Part shown: piece by piece, positions 33,777 to 44,379 of the stretch
How positions within the stretch are numbered: the stretch's first letter is position 1
Layout: each line of letters opens with the position of its first letter
Source: Gemmatimonadales bacterium
GTDB taxonomy: Bacteria; Gemmatimonadota; Gemmatimonadetes; Gemmatimonadales; GWC2-71-9
DNA length: 64,000 bases
Direction of reading: 5' to 3'
Assembly: GCA_019637315.1 (NCBI GenBank)
Contig: JAHBVU010000006.1
Location: 1-64,000 of the forward strand
The notes under the pieces: model-generated
Database searches by the model: none
What the model was told of the DNA's origin: nothing
Seen by the model: the letters and a program-made list of their open reading frames with translations, nothing else
Position numbers and translations under genes: made by a program

Positions 33777-36455
33777 ATGGACGTTCGTCGATGGGCCCCG
33801 ATCGCCCTGGCGATCATTGTTCCGCTGCTTCCCCAAACCGTATCGGCCCAGACGTACGGCCAGCTCCGAGGGCGGATCATCACCGAAGAAACCAGAACGC
33901 CGCTGGAGAACGCCCGCATTGCCGTGATCGGCCAATCGTTGGCCATCACTACCGGCGTCAACGGGCAGTTCGTGCTCGATCAGGTCCCAAGCGGATCCCA
34001 CACGATCCGGATCTCCTACATCGGGCGCCAACCGGTGACCCGGACGGTCGAGATCCGCGCCGGCGAAACCACGATCGCAGATGTCGCACTGGGCCTCTCC
34101 GTGGCCACGGTGGCCGATCTCGCTGTGATCGGATCGCGTTCGATGTCCCAAGCCGAAGCGCTCAACATCCAGAAAAACGCGCCCAACATCATCAACGTCG
34201 TCGCCTCCGATCAGATCGGCCGCTTTCCGGATATCTCCGCGCCGGAGGCGGTGCAACGACTGCCGGGCGTGGTTCTGGCGCGCGATCAGGGTGAAGGCCG
34301 CTACCTCCAGATCCGCGGCGGATCCGCGGCGAATACGCAGGTCACGTACAACGGCTTGCAGATTCCGGCGCCCGAAGGGGAGGTCCGCCAGATAGCGCTC
34401 GATGCCGTCCCGGTCGACTTGCTTGAAGCCATCGAAGTGGCCAAGGCAATCCTGCCCAGCATGGACGCGGACGCCGTCGGTGGCGCGGTGAATCTGGTCA
34501 CCAAGCGCGCGCCGTTGACCCGCTTGGTGTCCTTCGAGGCGGCCGGCGGCTTCTCGACCTTGCGCGAACGGACCGCCGGGAGCGTCACCGGCACGTTCGG
34601 CGACCGGTTTGCCGAGGGCCGTTTTGGCTTGCTTCTGACCGGATCGTTCAACCGCCGCCCGTTCGGTTCCGACAACGTCGAAGCCGCCTATGACCTGGGC
34701 GACCCGGGCCTTTCGGACGATGCGCTGGAAACCCTGGAAGTGCGCCACTACACCCTGACCCGGACCCGACAGGGCGCCACGGCCGTCTTCGACTTCCGTC
34801 CGAGCGAGCGCAACGTCTTGACCCTGTCGGGGATCTACTCGAAGCTCGCCGACGACGAACAGCGCCGCGTCCTCGTCAACGAGGTGGAGGACGGCGAGCT
34901 CAACTTCGAGCACCGCGACCGCTACGAACATCAGCAGATTCTCGGCGTGTCGTTCCAGGGTGAGCACCTGTTCCGCCGGAGCGGCCTGTTCGACTATCAG
35001 ATCGGCTATACCCGGGGCAGCGAAGACCAACCGCGATCCTCGACGATTGCATTCGTTCAGGAAGACGTCTCGTTCGCACCGTCCTTGAGCCGGACCCAGC
35101 CGCGGGCCAACCCGGCCGGCGGCGCGCTCGCGGGCAGCTACCTCTTCGACGAGATCGAGCAGAACACCTATGCCACCCGGAACGGCGAATGGCTCGGCGC
35201 CACGAACCTGGCGCTCCCCTACCGACTCGGCCGAGCCAGCGGGCAAATCCGGATGGGACTCAGATTGCGGAGCAAGCACAAGACGGCCGCCAACCTGACC
35301 GAAGTCGCCGAGCTCGCCGACGGCGACCTGATTCTTGGCAGCGATGTCGGCTCCGCATTCAATGGCGTGGTGCGCCACCCCGGCGTCTACCCGCTGCCGC
35401 CCTTCTCGACCATGCCGGACGACATCCGCTCGTTCCGCAACCGGTTCAGCGCCCGCCTGGAGGACGAAATCATCCTGGAGGAGGAGACCAGCGACTTCGA
35501 CCTCAAGGAGCGGGTCACCGCAGCCTACCTGATGAGCGAGATCAACCTGACACCGTCGCTCACCATCCTGCCGGGAGTCCGCTACGAGCACACCAAGCTC
35601 AACAGCAGCGGATTCAGCTGGAACTCCGAGACCGAGACGCTCGCCCCGCAGCAAGCGACCAACAGCTACGGCAACGTCTTCCCGATGGTCCACGTCCGGT
35701 ACGCCGTGACGCCACGGACCAATCTTCGCGCCGCGTTCACGACGGCGATTGCGCGCCCCAACTACTTCGACCTGGTGCCCTACCGCCTCCGCGACGACGA
35801 AGACCTGGCGCTCGGCAACCCGAGCCTGAGCCCAACGACGTCGCGAAACATCGATCTGCTCGTCGAGCACTACGCCGATCAGATCGGTATCCTGTCGGCC
35901 GGCGTGTTCTTCAAGCAGCTGAGCGATCCGATCTTTGTCTTCCGGGAGGACAACGACCTGGGCGGCGAAACCGAACAGCCGCGCAACGGGCGCTCGGGCT
36001 GGATTCGCGGGTTCGAGGCGTCGCTGCAGCGGCAGCTCCGCTTCTTGCCCTCTCCCTTCAACGGATTGGGGCTCTACGCCAACTACACCTTCACCGATTC
36101 CGAGGCGACCCTGCCGGATGGTCGCGTCGCACGGCTGCAGGGTCAAACGCGACACGTCGCCAACGCGGCCCTCAGCTACGAACGGCGCGGCTTCTCAGCG
36201 CAACTCAGCCTCAACTACAATGACCGCTACGTCGACGAGTACGGCGAGGAGGCCGCTGAGGACATCCTGGTCGACCGGCACGTGCAGCTCGACGCGTCGG
36301 CCAGCCTCCGGCTGCCAGCCCGCGCTACCGTCTTCGCGGAACTGGTCAATCTGACCAACGAACCGTACCGGGTCTTCCAGGGCGATCCCAGTCGGCCGGT
36401 GCAGATCGAGTACTACGCGCGCTGGGGCCGGATGGGCGTCCGGCTCCACTGGTGA
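33777..36455 (+). CDS. TonB-dependent receptor with CarboxypepD_reg-like N-terminus
   Basis: An 892-aa outer-membrane receptor. Residues 1-24 are a signal peptide (VSAQ). Residues of about 27-110 are a regulatory-like beta-sandwich (LRGRIITEETRTPLENARI). The plug (about 135-245) has the signature FPDISAPEAVQRLPGV and VEVAKAILPSMDADAVGGAVNL typical of the TIGR01782 subgroup of receptors for complex substrates. The barrel ends in Trp (VRLHW). The stop overlaps the start region of the lipoprotein gene, suggesting joint expression. The substrate is unknown; see the phytase-like partner. Confidence 0.92.
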   Translation: MDVRRWAPIALAIIVPLLPQTVSAQTYGQLRGRIITEETRTPLENARIAVIGQSLAITTGVNGQFVLDQVPSGSHTIRISYIGRQPVTRTVEIRAGETTIADVALGLSVATVADLAVIGSRSMSQAEALNIQKNAPNIINVVASDQIGRFPDISAPEAVQRLPGVVLARDQGEGRYLQIRGGSAANTQVTYNGLQIPAPEGEVRQIALDAVPVDLLEAIEVAKAILPSMDADAVGGAVNLVTKRAPLTRLVSFEAAGGFSTLRERTAGSVTGTFGDRFAEGRFGLLLTGSFNRRPFGSDNVEAAYDLGDPGLSDDALETLEVRHYTLTRTRQGATAVFDFRPSERNVLTLSGIYSKLADDEQRRVLVNEVEDGELNFEHRDRYEHQQILGVSFQGEHLFRRSGLFDYQIGYTRGSEDQPRSSTIAFVQEDVSFAPSLSRTQPRANPAGGALAGSYLFDEIEQNTYATRNGEWLGATNLALPYRLGRASGQIRMGLRLRSKHKTAANLTEVAELADGDLILGSDVGSAFNGVVRHPGVYPLPPFSTMPDDIRSFRNRFSARLEDEIILEEETSDFDLKERVTAAYLMSEINLTPSLTILPGVRYEHTKLNSSGFSWNSETETLAPQQATNSYGNVFPMVHVRYAVTPRTNLRAAFTTAIARPNYFDLVPYRLRDDEDLALGNPSLSPTTSRNIDLLVEHYADQIGILSAGVFFKQLSDPIFVFREDNDLGGETEQPRNGRSGWIRGFEASLQRQLRFLPSPFNGLGLYANYTFTDSEATLPDGRVARLQGQTRHVANAALSYERRGFSAQLSLNYNDRYVDEYGEEAAEDILVDRHVQLDASASLRLPARATVFAELVNLTNEPYRVFQGDPSRPVQIEYYARWGRMGVRLHW

Positions 36456-36466
36456 GAGGGCATCCC

Positions 36467-37537
36467 GTGCATCGATTGATTGCGGTCGGCGCGACCCTGA
36501 CCACCCTGGCCGGCTGCGCCGGCGAGCGCCATCCAAGCACGCGAAAGACCGAGACGTCCGCGACGATAGTCACCGTCCGGGAGGTGTATCAGACCGAGCG
36601 AGACACGCTCCTCGACATCGATTCGCCGGCAGTCTGGCACGGCCCGAATGGCGAGCACTGGATGCTCGTGACTGCCAAGCAGGGCGACATCATCCGGGTT
36701 GCCGACGCATCGACCGGGAGGACGCTCCGCGATGTCGGCGGATCCGGGAGCGAACCTGGTCGGTTCGAACGGCCGAACGGGATTGCCGTGATCGACAGTC
36801 TGTTGTTCGTCGTCGAGCGCGACAACGCCCGAGTTCAGGTCATGACGCTGCCGGACTTCCGACCGATCGGCATCTACGGCACGCCGGAGTTGATCAAGCC
36901 GTATGGCGTCGCGGTACGGCAGCAGTCCCCCGGCGTCTACGAGACCTGGATTACCGACAGCTACGAACTGGTCGAAGATCAGGTGCCGCCGGACAGCGCC
37001 CTCGGCCGCAGAGTCAGGCAATACCGGGTCAGCCTGGCAGGCGGAACGATCGAGACCGCGCTCGTGGCCACCTTCGGCGACACCGCCGGCGCCGGTGTCC
37101 TTCGCGTGGTGGAATCGATCGCGGTCGACCCCCCGTCCGACCGTTTGATGATCGCCGAGGAACTCGAGGGGGAGTCGCAGATCAAGGCGTATACCCTGGC
37201 CGGCCGTTTTACCGGCGCCACGATTCCCGCCAGCTATTTCCCGAACCAGGCCGAAGGGATCGTACTCTTCGCCTGCGCCGATGGCGGCGGGCTCTGGATT
37301 ACCACCGATCAGGGTAAAGTCACCAATACGTTCCATCTCTTCGATCGGCGGTCGCTCGATCACCGCGGCTCCTTTCAGAGCCCGACGATTCTCAACACCG
37401 ATGGCATCGCGCTGACTCAAGTGCCCTTTCCCGGCTTCCCAGCCGGCGCGCTGTTCGCCGTGCACGACGACGGCGGTGTCGCCGCGATTTCGTGGGAGGC
37501 CATCGCCGGCGCGCTGGGTCTGCCGATGCGCTGCTGA
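36467..37537 (+). CDS. Phytase-like beta-propeller lipoprotein
   Basis: A 356-aa lipoprotein with lipobox LAGC at residue 17. The body resembles 3-phytase-type beta-propellers (PF02333): DIDSPAVWHGPNGEHWMLVTAK, NQAEGIVLFACADGGG and WITTDQGKVTNTFHLFDR match the family's metal- and phosphate-binding blades. Calcium-site residues cannot be checked without a structure. Start GTG 36467 was chosen for its AGAGG site 6 nt upstream; GTG 36452, overlapping the receptor stop, is possible. It ends in a Cys (MRC). Being cell-surface, it would release phosphate or inositol from phytate for the receptor to capture. That role is inference. Confidence 0.7.
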   Translation: MHRLIAVGATLTTLAGCAGERHPSTRKTETSATIVTVREVYQTERDTLLDIDSPAVWHGPNGEHWMLVTAKQGDIIRVADASTGRTLRDVGGSGSEPGRFERPNGIAVIDSLLFVVERDNARVQVMTLPDFRPIGIYGTPELIKPYGVAVRQQSPGVYETWITDSYELVEDQVPPDSALGRRVRQYRVSLAGGTIETALVATFGDTAGAGVLRVVESIAVDPPSDRLMIAEELEGESQIKAYTLAGRFTGATIPASYFPNQAEGIVLFACADGGGLWITTDQGKVTNTFHLFDRRSLDHRGSFQSPTILNTDGIALTQVPFPGFPAGALFAVHDDGGVAAISWEAIAGALGLPMRC

Positions 37538-39210
<1,673 letters not shown>

Positions 39211-39225
39211 GAGCCGTAGCTCACG

Positions 39226-39759
39226 ATGGCGCTGTTGGATATCCACCTGCTGGGCTCCCCGGCCCTGCGCAAGCGAGCTGCCGAGGTCACGGAGTTCGAC
39301 GACGAGCTGCGTCAGTTCATCGACGACCTGTTCGAGACGATGGATGCAGCGGAAGGGGTCGGTCTTGCGGCCAACCAGGTCGGGGTGACCCAGCGGGTGG
39401 CCGTCGTCGGCATCGACGACGATCGGTTCGTGATGGTCAATCCCGTGCTCTCGGCGCTCGAGGGACGGGTCAGGGGCGAGGAAGGCTGCCTGTCCCTGCC
39501 CGACGTATCGGGTGAGGTGATCCGCGCCGAGCGACTGGTGCTCGAGGCGCTGGACCGTGACGGGAAGCCGTACCGGAGGGAGCTCGACGGATACACGGCC
39601 CGTGCAGTGCAGCACGAGGTCGACCACCTCGATGGTGTGATGTTCTTCGATCACCTGAGTTTGCTCAAGCGCGAGCTGCTGCTCCGTCGCTGGAAGAAAG
39701 ACAACCCCAACGCCGGCCTGACGCGGAAAATCGCTCCGAAGACCGCTCAGCAACCCTAG
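39226..39759 (+). CDS. def: Peptide deformylase
   Basis: A 177-aa metalloenzyme that removes the N-formyl group from new proteins. The three motifs are intact: GVGLAANQVG (45-53), EGCLSLP with metal ligand Cys88, and QHEVDHLDG with His130, Glu131 and His134. The length and the Met/Leu-rich tail fit type I bacterial enzymes. Its stop abuts the fmt start with no gap, pairing removal and addition of the formyl group. Confidence 0.97.
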   Translation: MALLDIHLLGSPALRKRAAEVTEFDDELRQFIDDLFETMDAAEGVGLAANQVGVTQRVAVVGIDDDRFVMVNPVLSALEGRVRGEEGCLSLPDVSGEVIRAERLVLEALDRDGKPYRRELDGYTARAVQHEVDHLDGVMFFDHLSLLKRELLLRRWKKDNPNAGLTRKIAPKTAQQP

Positions 39760-40683
39760 ATGCGGATCGTGTTTTTCGGCACCCCGGACTTTGCGGTGCC
39801 GAGCCTGGAAGCATTGGTTGCTGCGCACCACACCATCGTCTTTGCCGTCACGCAACCCGACCGCCCCCGCGGTCGTTCCCGCTCCAACCTCGTCCCCCCG
39901 CCAGTCAAGGCCCGCGCCGAGTCGTTCGCGATTCCGGTGCTGCAGCCCGAACGCCCACGCGGTGAGGCGTTTGAGGCGGCCTTGCGCGAGGCCCGTGCCG
40001 ATCTCGGCGTCGTGGTCGCATATGGTCACATTCTCAAACCCGAGGTGCTCGCCATACCCCGCCTCGGCATGATCAATGTCCACGCGAGCCTGCTGCCTGC
40101 CTGGCGCGGCGCCGGGCCGATTCAGGCCGCGATCGCGGCCGGCGATTCGACCACCGGTGTCACCATCATGCAGATGGAAGCCGGGCTCGACAGCGGGCCG
40201 GCCATCCTGACGCGCGCGCTGCCGATCCGGGCGGATGAAACGACCGGCGGTTTGACCCCGAGGCTCGCCCGCCTCGGCGCAGAAGCCCTGATCGAAGCGG
40301 TCGAGTTGCTGGACAAGGGTGAGGCAACGTTCACGATCCAGGATCATGCCAGCGCCAGCTACGCTCCCAAGGTGACCCGGCAGTCGGCGCGGATCGACTG
40401 GACTGCGCCCGCAGTCAGCGTGGCCAACCGGATCCGTGCCTTCGACCCCGCCCCCGGAGCCTGGACTTCGACCCGCGGGTCCGAGGTCAAGCTGTTCCGG
40501 CCGGAGCTCGTCACGGGCGAGGGTGTTCCTGGTACGGTGTTGAGTGTCGCGCCGACGCTGACGGTTGCCGCAGGCGACGGTGCGGTGGCCATCGCCGAGG
40601 TTCAGCCGTCGGGTCGGAGCCGAATGGGCGCCGCTGCATGGCTGCGCGGCAATCCCATCGCGCCGGGCGACCGGTTGGTCTGA
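39760..40683 (+). CDS. fmt: Methionyl-tRNA formyltransferase
   Basis: A 307-aa enzyme that formylates initiator Met-tRNA with 10-formyl-THF. The N-terminal formyl-transferase domain shows FFGTPDFAVPSLEAL, the SLLP loop NVHASLLPAWRGAGPIQ and GVTIMQMEAGLDSGP. The C-terminal OB-like domain (about 205-307) binds tRNA. It follows def directly and is 3 bp from the next gene. The ATG begins right after the def stop. Confidence 0.97.
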   Translation: MRIVFFGTPDFAVPSLEALVAAHHTIVFAVTQPDRPRGRSRSNLVPPPVKARAESFAIPVLQPERPRGEAFEAALREARADLGVVVAYGHILKPEVLAIPRLGMINVHASLLPAWRGAGPIQAAIAAGDSTTGVTIMQMEAGLDSGPAILTRALPIRADETTGGLTPRLARLGAEALIEAVELLDKGEATFTIQDHASASYAPKVTRQSARIDWTAPAVSVANRIRAFDPAPGAWTSTRGSEVKLFRPELVTGEGVPGTVLSVAPTLTVAAGDGAVAIAEVQPSGRSRMGAAAWLRGNPIAPGDRLV

Positions 40684-40686
40684 CCG

Positions 40687-41310
40687 ATGCGCCCCCTGCC
40701 CCGAGTGCTCGCGGTGACCGACGCCGCGATCGTCGCGGCGGATGATTTCGCGATTCGCGCTGGGGCCATCGCGGCCGCGGGGCCCGCCATCGGGATCGTG
40801 GTTCGACACCCTGGGGCCAGTTCCGCCGCCGGGCTCGCGGCGCTGGACCGGGTTCGCGCCCTGGCCCGCCCGCCGGAGGCCGCCACGATCGCGCACGGCG
40901 ACCCGGCATTGGCTAGGATAGGTGGGGCCCACGGCGTGCAGCTCCGTGACCGGGATCTGGCCCCTCAGGATGCGCGCCGGGTCCTGGGCGCAGGGTGGGT
41001 CGGGTTGTCGGTGCATTCGGTCGACCAGGCGCGTGCCGCGCGAGACGCCGGTGTCGACTACCTCGTTGCCGGCGCTGTTTTCGAAACGGCGTCGCACCCC
41101 GGGCAACCCGGCAAGGGCTTGAACTGGCTCGCAGAGGTCGTCGCCGTCGGAGTGCCGGTCTATGCCATCGGCGGCGTCACCCTGGACCGCCTGCCCGCGC
41201 TCCACGCTGCGGGTGCATGGGGAGTGGCGGCCATCGGCGCCTTATGGCGCGCACGGGATTCGGCCAAGGCGGCCGATCAATTGGTGCGCAACTGGAGTGA
41301 GGCATCATGA
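40687..41310 (+). CDS. Thiamine phosphate synthase/TenI-family protein
   Basis: A 207-aa TIM-barrel of the ThiE/TenI family. Characteristic stretches are GVQLRDRDLAPQDARRVLG, VGLSVHSVDQARAARDAG, DYLVAGAVFETASHPGQPG and YAIGGVTLDRLPALHAAGAWGVAAIGAL. The usual N-terminal diphosphate-binding QxRxK is not preserved (the aligned stretch reads VVRHPG), which leans towards a TenI-like thiazole tautomerase rather than a true phosphate synthase. It overlaps thiS by 4 bp, tying it to thiazole synthesis. Confidence 0.85.
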   Translation: MRPLPRVLAVTDAAIVAADDFAIRAGAIAAAGPAIGIVVRHPGASSAAGLAALDRVRALARPPEAATIAHGDPALARIGGAHGVQLRDRDLAPQDARRVLGAGWVGLSVHSVDQARAARDAGVDYLVAGAVFETASHPGQPGKGLNWLAEVVAVGVPVYAIGGVTLDRLPALHAAGAWGVAAIGALWRARDSAKAADQLVRNWSEAS

Positions 41311-41507
41311 AGCTGACCGTCAATGGCGAGTCCCGGACCTTCGAGTCGGTGGCGACGCTGACCGAACTGCTCACGGCGCTGGGCCTCGACGCCCGTGCCG
41401 TGGTGGTCGAGCACAACCGCGCCATCGTGCGGCGACCGACCCTGGCGGAAACACCGGTCCGCGACGGCGACACCATCGAAATCGTCCACTTCGTCGGCGG
41501 CGGCTAA
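41307..41507 (+). CDS. thiS: Sulfur carrier protein ThiS
   Basis: A 66-aa ubiquitin-fold carrier that receives sulfur as a C-terminal thiocarboxylate for thiazole formation. It begins MKLTVNGESRTFE, contains VVEHNRAIV, and ends VGGG, giving the required terminal glycines. The start ATG overlaps the upstream stop. thiG follows after 28 bp. No thiF or thiO is present in the window. Confidence 0.95.
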   Translation: MKLTVNGESRTFESVATLTELLTALGLDARAVVVEHNRAIVRRPTLAETPVRDGDTIEIVHFVGGG

Positions 41508-41535
41508 GTAGCCGGACGCCGGGAAAGAATGACCC

Positions 41536-42309
41536 ATGCAGGACCAATTGACCATTGGCGGCGTCACCTTCCGGTCGCGCCTCTTCGTCGGCACCGGGAA
41601 GTATCGCAGCAACGCCGAGATGCTCGACGCCATTCGGACCTCGGGTGCAGACTGCGTTACCGTGGCGGTGCGTCGCGTCGACCTGAACCGGGGTAACGCG
41701 GAGGGCATCCTCCACCACCTCGACCCGAAGCAGTATTTCCTGCTGGCCAACACGGCCGGCTGCTACACGGCCGACGAAGCGATCCGCTATGCCCGCCTGG
41801 CGCGCGAGGCCGGCTTCAATGAGTTCATCAAGCTCGAGGTCATCGGCGACAAAGAGACGCTACTGCCCGACACCGATGGATTGCTCGAAGCAAGTCGAGT
41901 GCTGGTCAAGGAGGGCTTCAAGGTCCTGGCCTACACCAATGACGATTTGATCACGGCGCTCCGCCTGGAAGATGCCGGCTGCGCAGCTGTGATGCCGCTT
42001 GCCTCGCCGATCGGATCAGGGCTCGGCCTGCTCAATCCGTACAGCATCCGTACCATCAAGCGCCGGCTCCAGGTTCCCATCATCGTCGATGCGGGCGTCG
42101 GCACGGCCTCCGACGCCTGCCTCGTCATGGAACAGGGCGTCGATGGCATTCTGATGAACACGGCGCTGGCCGAAGCTGCGGAGCCGGTGCTGATGGCGGC
42201 CGCCATGCGGGATGCCACGGCCGCCGGACGCGCTGCCTACCTTGCAGGACGGATGCCGCGCCGGGAAATCGCGGTGCCGTCGACCCCCGAGCGCGGCAAG
42301 CTGGACTGA
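41536..42309 (+). CDS. thiG: Thiazole synthase ThiG
   Basis: A 257-aa TIM-barrel enzyme that forms the thiamine thiazole ring from ThiS thiocarboxylate, dehydroglycine and DXP. The Schiff-base lysine is Lys99 in NEFIKLEVIGD. Other family blocks are FVGTGKYRSN, DPKQYFLLANTAGC and the phosphate-binding DAGVGTASDACLVME. Length is normal. It ends 3 bp before rsmB. Confidence 0.96.
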   Translation: MQDQLTIGGVTFRSRLFVGTGKYRSNAEMLDAIRTSGADCVTVAVRRVDLNRGNAEGILHHLDPKQYFLLANTAGCYTADEAIRYARLAREAGFNEFIKLEVIGDKETLLPDTDGLLEASRVLVKEGFKVLAYTNDDLITALRLEDAGCAAVMPLASPIGSGLGLLNPYSIRTIKRRLQVPIIVDAGVGTASDACLVMEQGVDGILMNTALAEAAEPVLMAAAMRDATAAGRAAYLAGRMPRREIAVPSTPERGKLD

Positions 42310-42312
42310 CGG

Positions 42313-43605
42313 TTGAGCCGAGAAACCGGCCTCACCCCGCGGTTTGCCGCCTGGCGGATCCTTCACGATGTCCGCCAGGGGGTTCCTTTCGATGTTGCCC
42401 TCGGCCGAGCGGTCGTCGGGCTCGAGCCCGACGACCGCCGGCTGGCGCATCAGCTCGCTGCGGGCGTGTTTCGAATGCGGAGCCAGCTGGACAGTGTTCT
42501 CGAGGGGGCCGTGTCCCGCGGCACAGCAAGCGTCAAAGCCGACACGCTCGATGTGCTGCGGATTGGCGTCTTCCAGCTGCGGGGTCTGGATCGCATCCCG
42601 ACCCACGCAGCGGTCCAGACCTCCGTCGAAGCGGCCCGCCGCGTCGGGGGCGAGAAGGTAGCCGGCTTCGTCAATGCCGTACTTCGGCGAGTGGCTGCGC
42701 AGCCGGCCGGGTTCGACCCCGTCCCGCCCGACCTTGCTGCCGAGCACTCCCACCCGCCCTGGCTGGTCGAACGCTGGCTTGCCCGTCACGGTGAAGCCGA
42801 CACGGTTCGCCGACTCGAGTGGAACAACACCCAGCCCCCTCTCATCCTGCAGCCGGCCCGCTGGCCGATGGATCGGCTGCTGGAGGAGCTCGATCGTGCG
42901 GGGGTTGCCCATCACCCGGCGCCCTACGGCGCGGGGGTCGTGGCCTCGGTGCGCAGCCCGACCGAAATCACCGGTTTCGCCGATGGGGGCTTCGTGGTTC
43001 AGGACTCGGCCCAACGGCTGGTCGCGCAGTTCTGTGAGCCGGGTGCCGGGGTTCTCTACGACGCCTGTGCCTCGCCCGGCGGGAAAACCGTGGCGCTGGC
43101 TGGCCGGTCGCGCCAGATCGTCGCAGCCGACCGGACCCGGGCCCGAGTTGCCAGGTTGCGGGAAACGGTCGAGCGGGCTGCGGCAGGCGTGGTCTGGCCC
43201 ATTCGTGCGGATGCCGCGGCCCCGCCCCTCAGGCAGGTCGATGCGGTGCTGCTCGACGTGCCCTGCCTGGGCACCGGGACCTTTGCACGGAACCCGGACG
43301 CCCGCTGGCGGGTCACGCCCGACGCGCTCACCAGCCTGGCTGCCCAGGCACACCGGTTCCTGCGAGCGGTGGCCGAGATCGTCGCGCCGGGGGGTCTGTT
43401 ATTATTCGCGACATGCTCCCTCGAGCCGGAAGAGAACGAACTGCAGATCGATCGGTTCCTGGCCGAGGACGGCCGATTCCGCCGGGAGCCTGGTAATGCG
43501 GTTCCGGCGGAACTGCGGAGCCCGGCGGGAGACCTCGTCCTGCTGCCCGAGCGGCATGGGACCGATGGCGCCTATGCCGCGCGGCTGCGCAAGCTGACGG
43601 CATGA
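42313..43605 (+). CDS. rsmB: 16S rRNA (cytosine-967) methyltransferase RsmB
   Basis: A 430-aa RNA methyltransferase. The N-terminal half is the NusB-like domain (about 10-140) that binds rRNA. The catalytic half has the SAM motif YDACASPGGKT, the first cysteine Cys318 in DVPCLGTG, and the nucleophile Cys368 in FATCSLEPEEN. The start is TTG (SRETGLTPRFAAW). The stop overlaps the PASTA gene by 4 bp. The rest of the operon is unrelated housekeeping. Confidence 0.95.
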   Translation: MSRETGLTPRFAAWRILHDVRQGVPFDVALGRAVVGLEPDDRRLAHQLAAGVFRMRSQLDSVLEGAVSRGTASVKADTLDVLRIGVFQLRGLDRIPTHAAVQTSVEAARRVGGEKVAGFVNAVLRRVAAQPAGFDPVPPDLAAEHSHPPWLVERWLARHGEADTVRRLEWNNTQPPLILQPARWPMDRLLEELDRAGVAHHPAPYGAGVVASVRSPTEITGFADGGFVVQDSAQRLVAQFCEPGAGVLYDACASPGGKTVALAGRSRQIVAADRTRARVARLRETVERAAAGVVWPIRADAAAPPLRQVDAVLLDVPCLGTGTFARNPDARWRVTPDALTSLAAQAHRFLRAVAEIVAPGGLLLFATCSLEPEENELQIDRFLAEDGRFRREPGNAVPAELRSPAGDLVLLPERHGTDGAYAARLRKLTA

Positions 43606-44378
43606 CCCGCAAAAACCCTGTCGCCCGCCGCACGACCACCCGCGGCTCCTGGCTCCCGAAAACGGTACCGGGGCGGCGGCGTCTGACCGCCCTCGTGGTG
43701 CTGCTGGCCGCTGGAGCCGCGGGCTATCTCGCCACCTGCATAGCCTATCCGACACCGATGTTCCGCCGGGACCATGCGGTACCCCGCGTCATCGGCTTGC
43801 CGATCACCGAGGCAGAGCAGGTGCTCACCAGGCAGGGCTTCCGCGCCCATGTGGTCGGCGATGAGGCCGACCCTGAAATCCCGGGCGGGGCCGTACTCTG
43901 GCAGGATCCGCCTCCCGACCTGATTGCTCCGCAGGGCACCACCGTCGACCTGACCCGGAGCACCGGGCCGGCGCCGGTACCGGTTCCGGACGTCAGCGAT
44001 TTCGAGGTCGACGAAGCTCGGCGCGTTCTGACGGCCGCCGGTCTGCAGCCGGGCACCATCGATAGCGTACCAAGCGGGACACCCCAGGGTATCGTGACCG
44101 GGACCCGCCCGCCGGCTGGATCGGCCCGCCCGCCCGGCAGCGCGATCGACCTTCTGGTCAGCCAGGGCACCAGCGGAGCTAGTGTCCCCAACGTGGTGGG
44201 GCTCCGTCAGGACGAAGCCGAGCGACAACTGCGGGCCGCTGGATTTCAGGTCGGCCGCGTGCTCCGCGCCGAAGGGCGCCGCGGCCCACCCGGCACCGTG
44301 GTAGAGCAACGCCCCAATGCCGGCACACCGGCGCCTCGCCGAGCGCGAGTGGATCTGACCGTGACCGAGGTAATCTGA
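43602..44378 (+). CDS. Kinase-less PASTA-domain membrane protein
   Basis: A 258-aa protein with a basic cytoplasmic end (1-27), one membrane helix at about 28-48 and three extracytoplasmic PASTA repeats of about 65 aa each, marked by PRVIGLPITEAEQVL, VPDVSDFEVDEARRVL and VPNVVGLRQDEAERQL. PASTA domains bind peptidoglycan or beta-lactams in PBPs and Ser/Thr kinases; here neither a kinase nor a transpeptidase domain is attached. It may help position a cell-wall enzyme. It lies between rsmB and rpe, overlapping the first by 4 bp. Confidence 0.88.
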   Translation: MTRKNPVARRTTTRGSWLPKTVPGRRRLTALVVLLAAGAAGYLATCIAYPTPMFRRDHAVPRVIGLPITEAEQVLTRQGFRAHVVGDEADPEIPGGAVLWQDPPPDLIAPQGTTVDLTRSTGPAPVPVPDVSDFEVDEARRVLTAAGLQPGTIDSVPSGTPQGIVTGTRPPAGSARPPGSAIDLLVSQGTSGASVPNVVGLRQDEAERQLRAAGFQVGRVLRAEGRRGPPGTVVEQRPNAGTPAPRRARVDLTVTEVI

Positions 44379-44379
44379 G

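Noticed and set aside
33636-36155. 839-codon minus-strand frame under the second TonB receptor
   Set aside because: Antisense shadow of a gene with signal peptide, plug and barrel signatures.
41200-41540. TPP riboswitch before thiS/thiG
   Set aside because: The genes overlap or nearly touch upstream genes; there is no room for the conserved aptamer.
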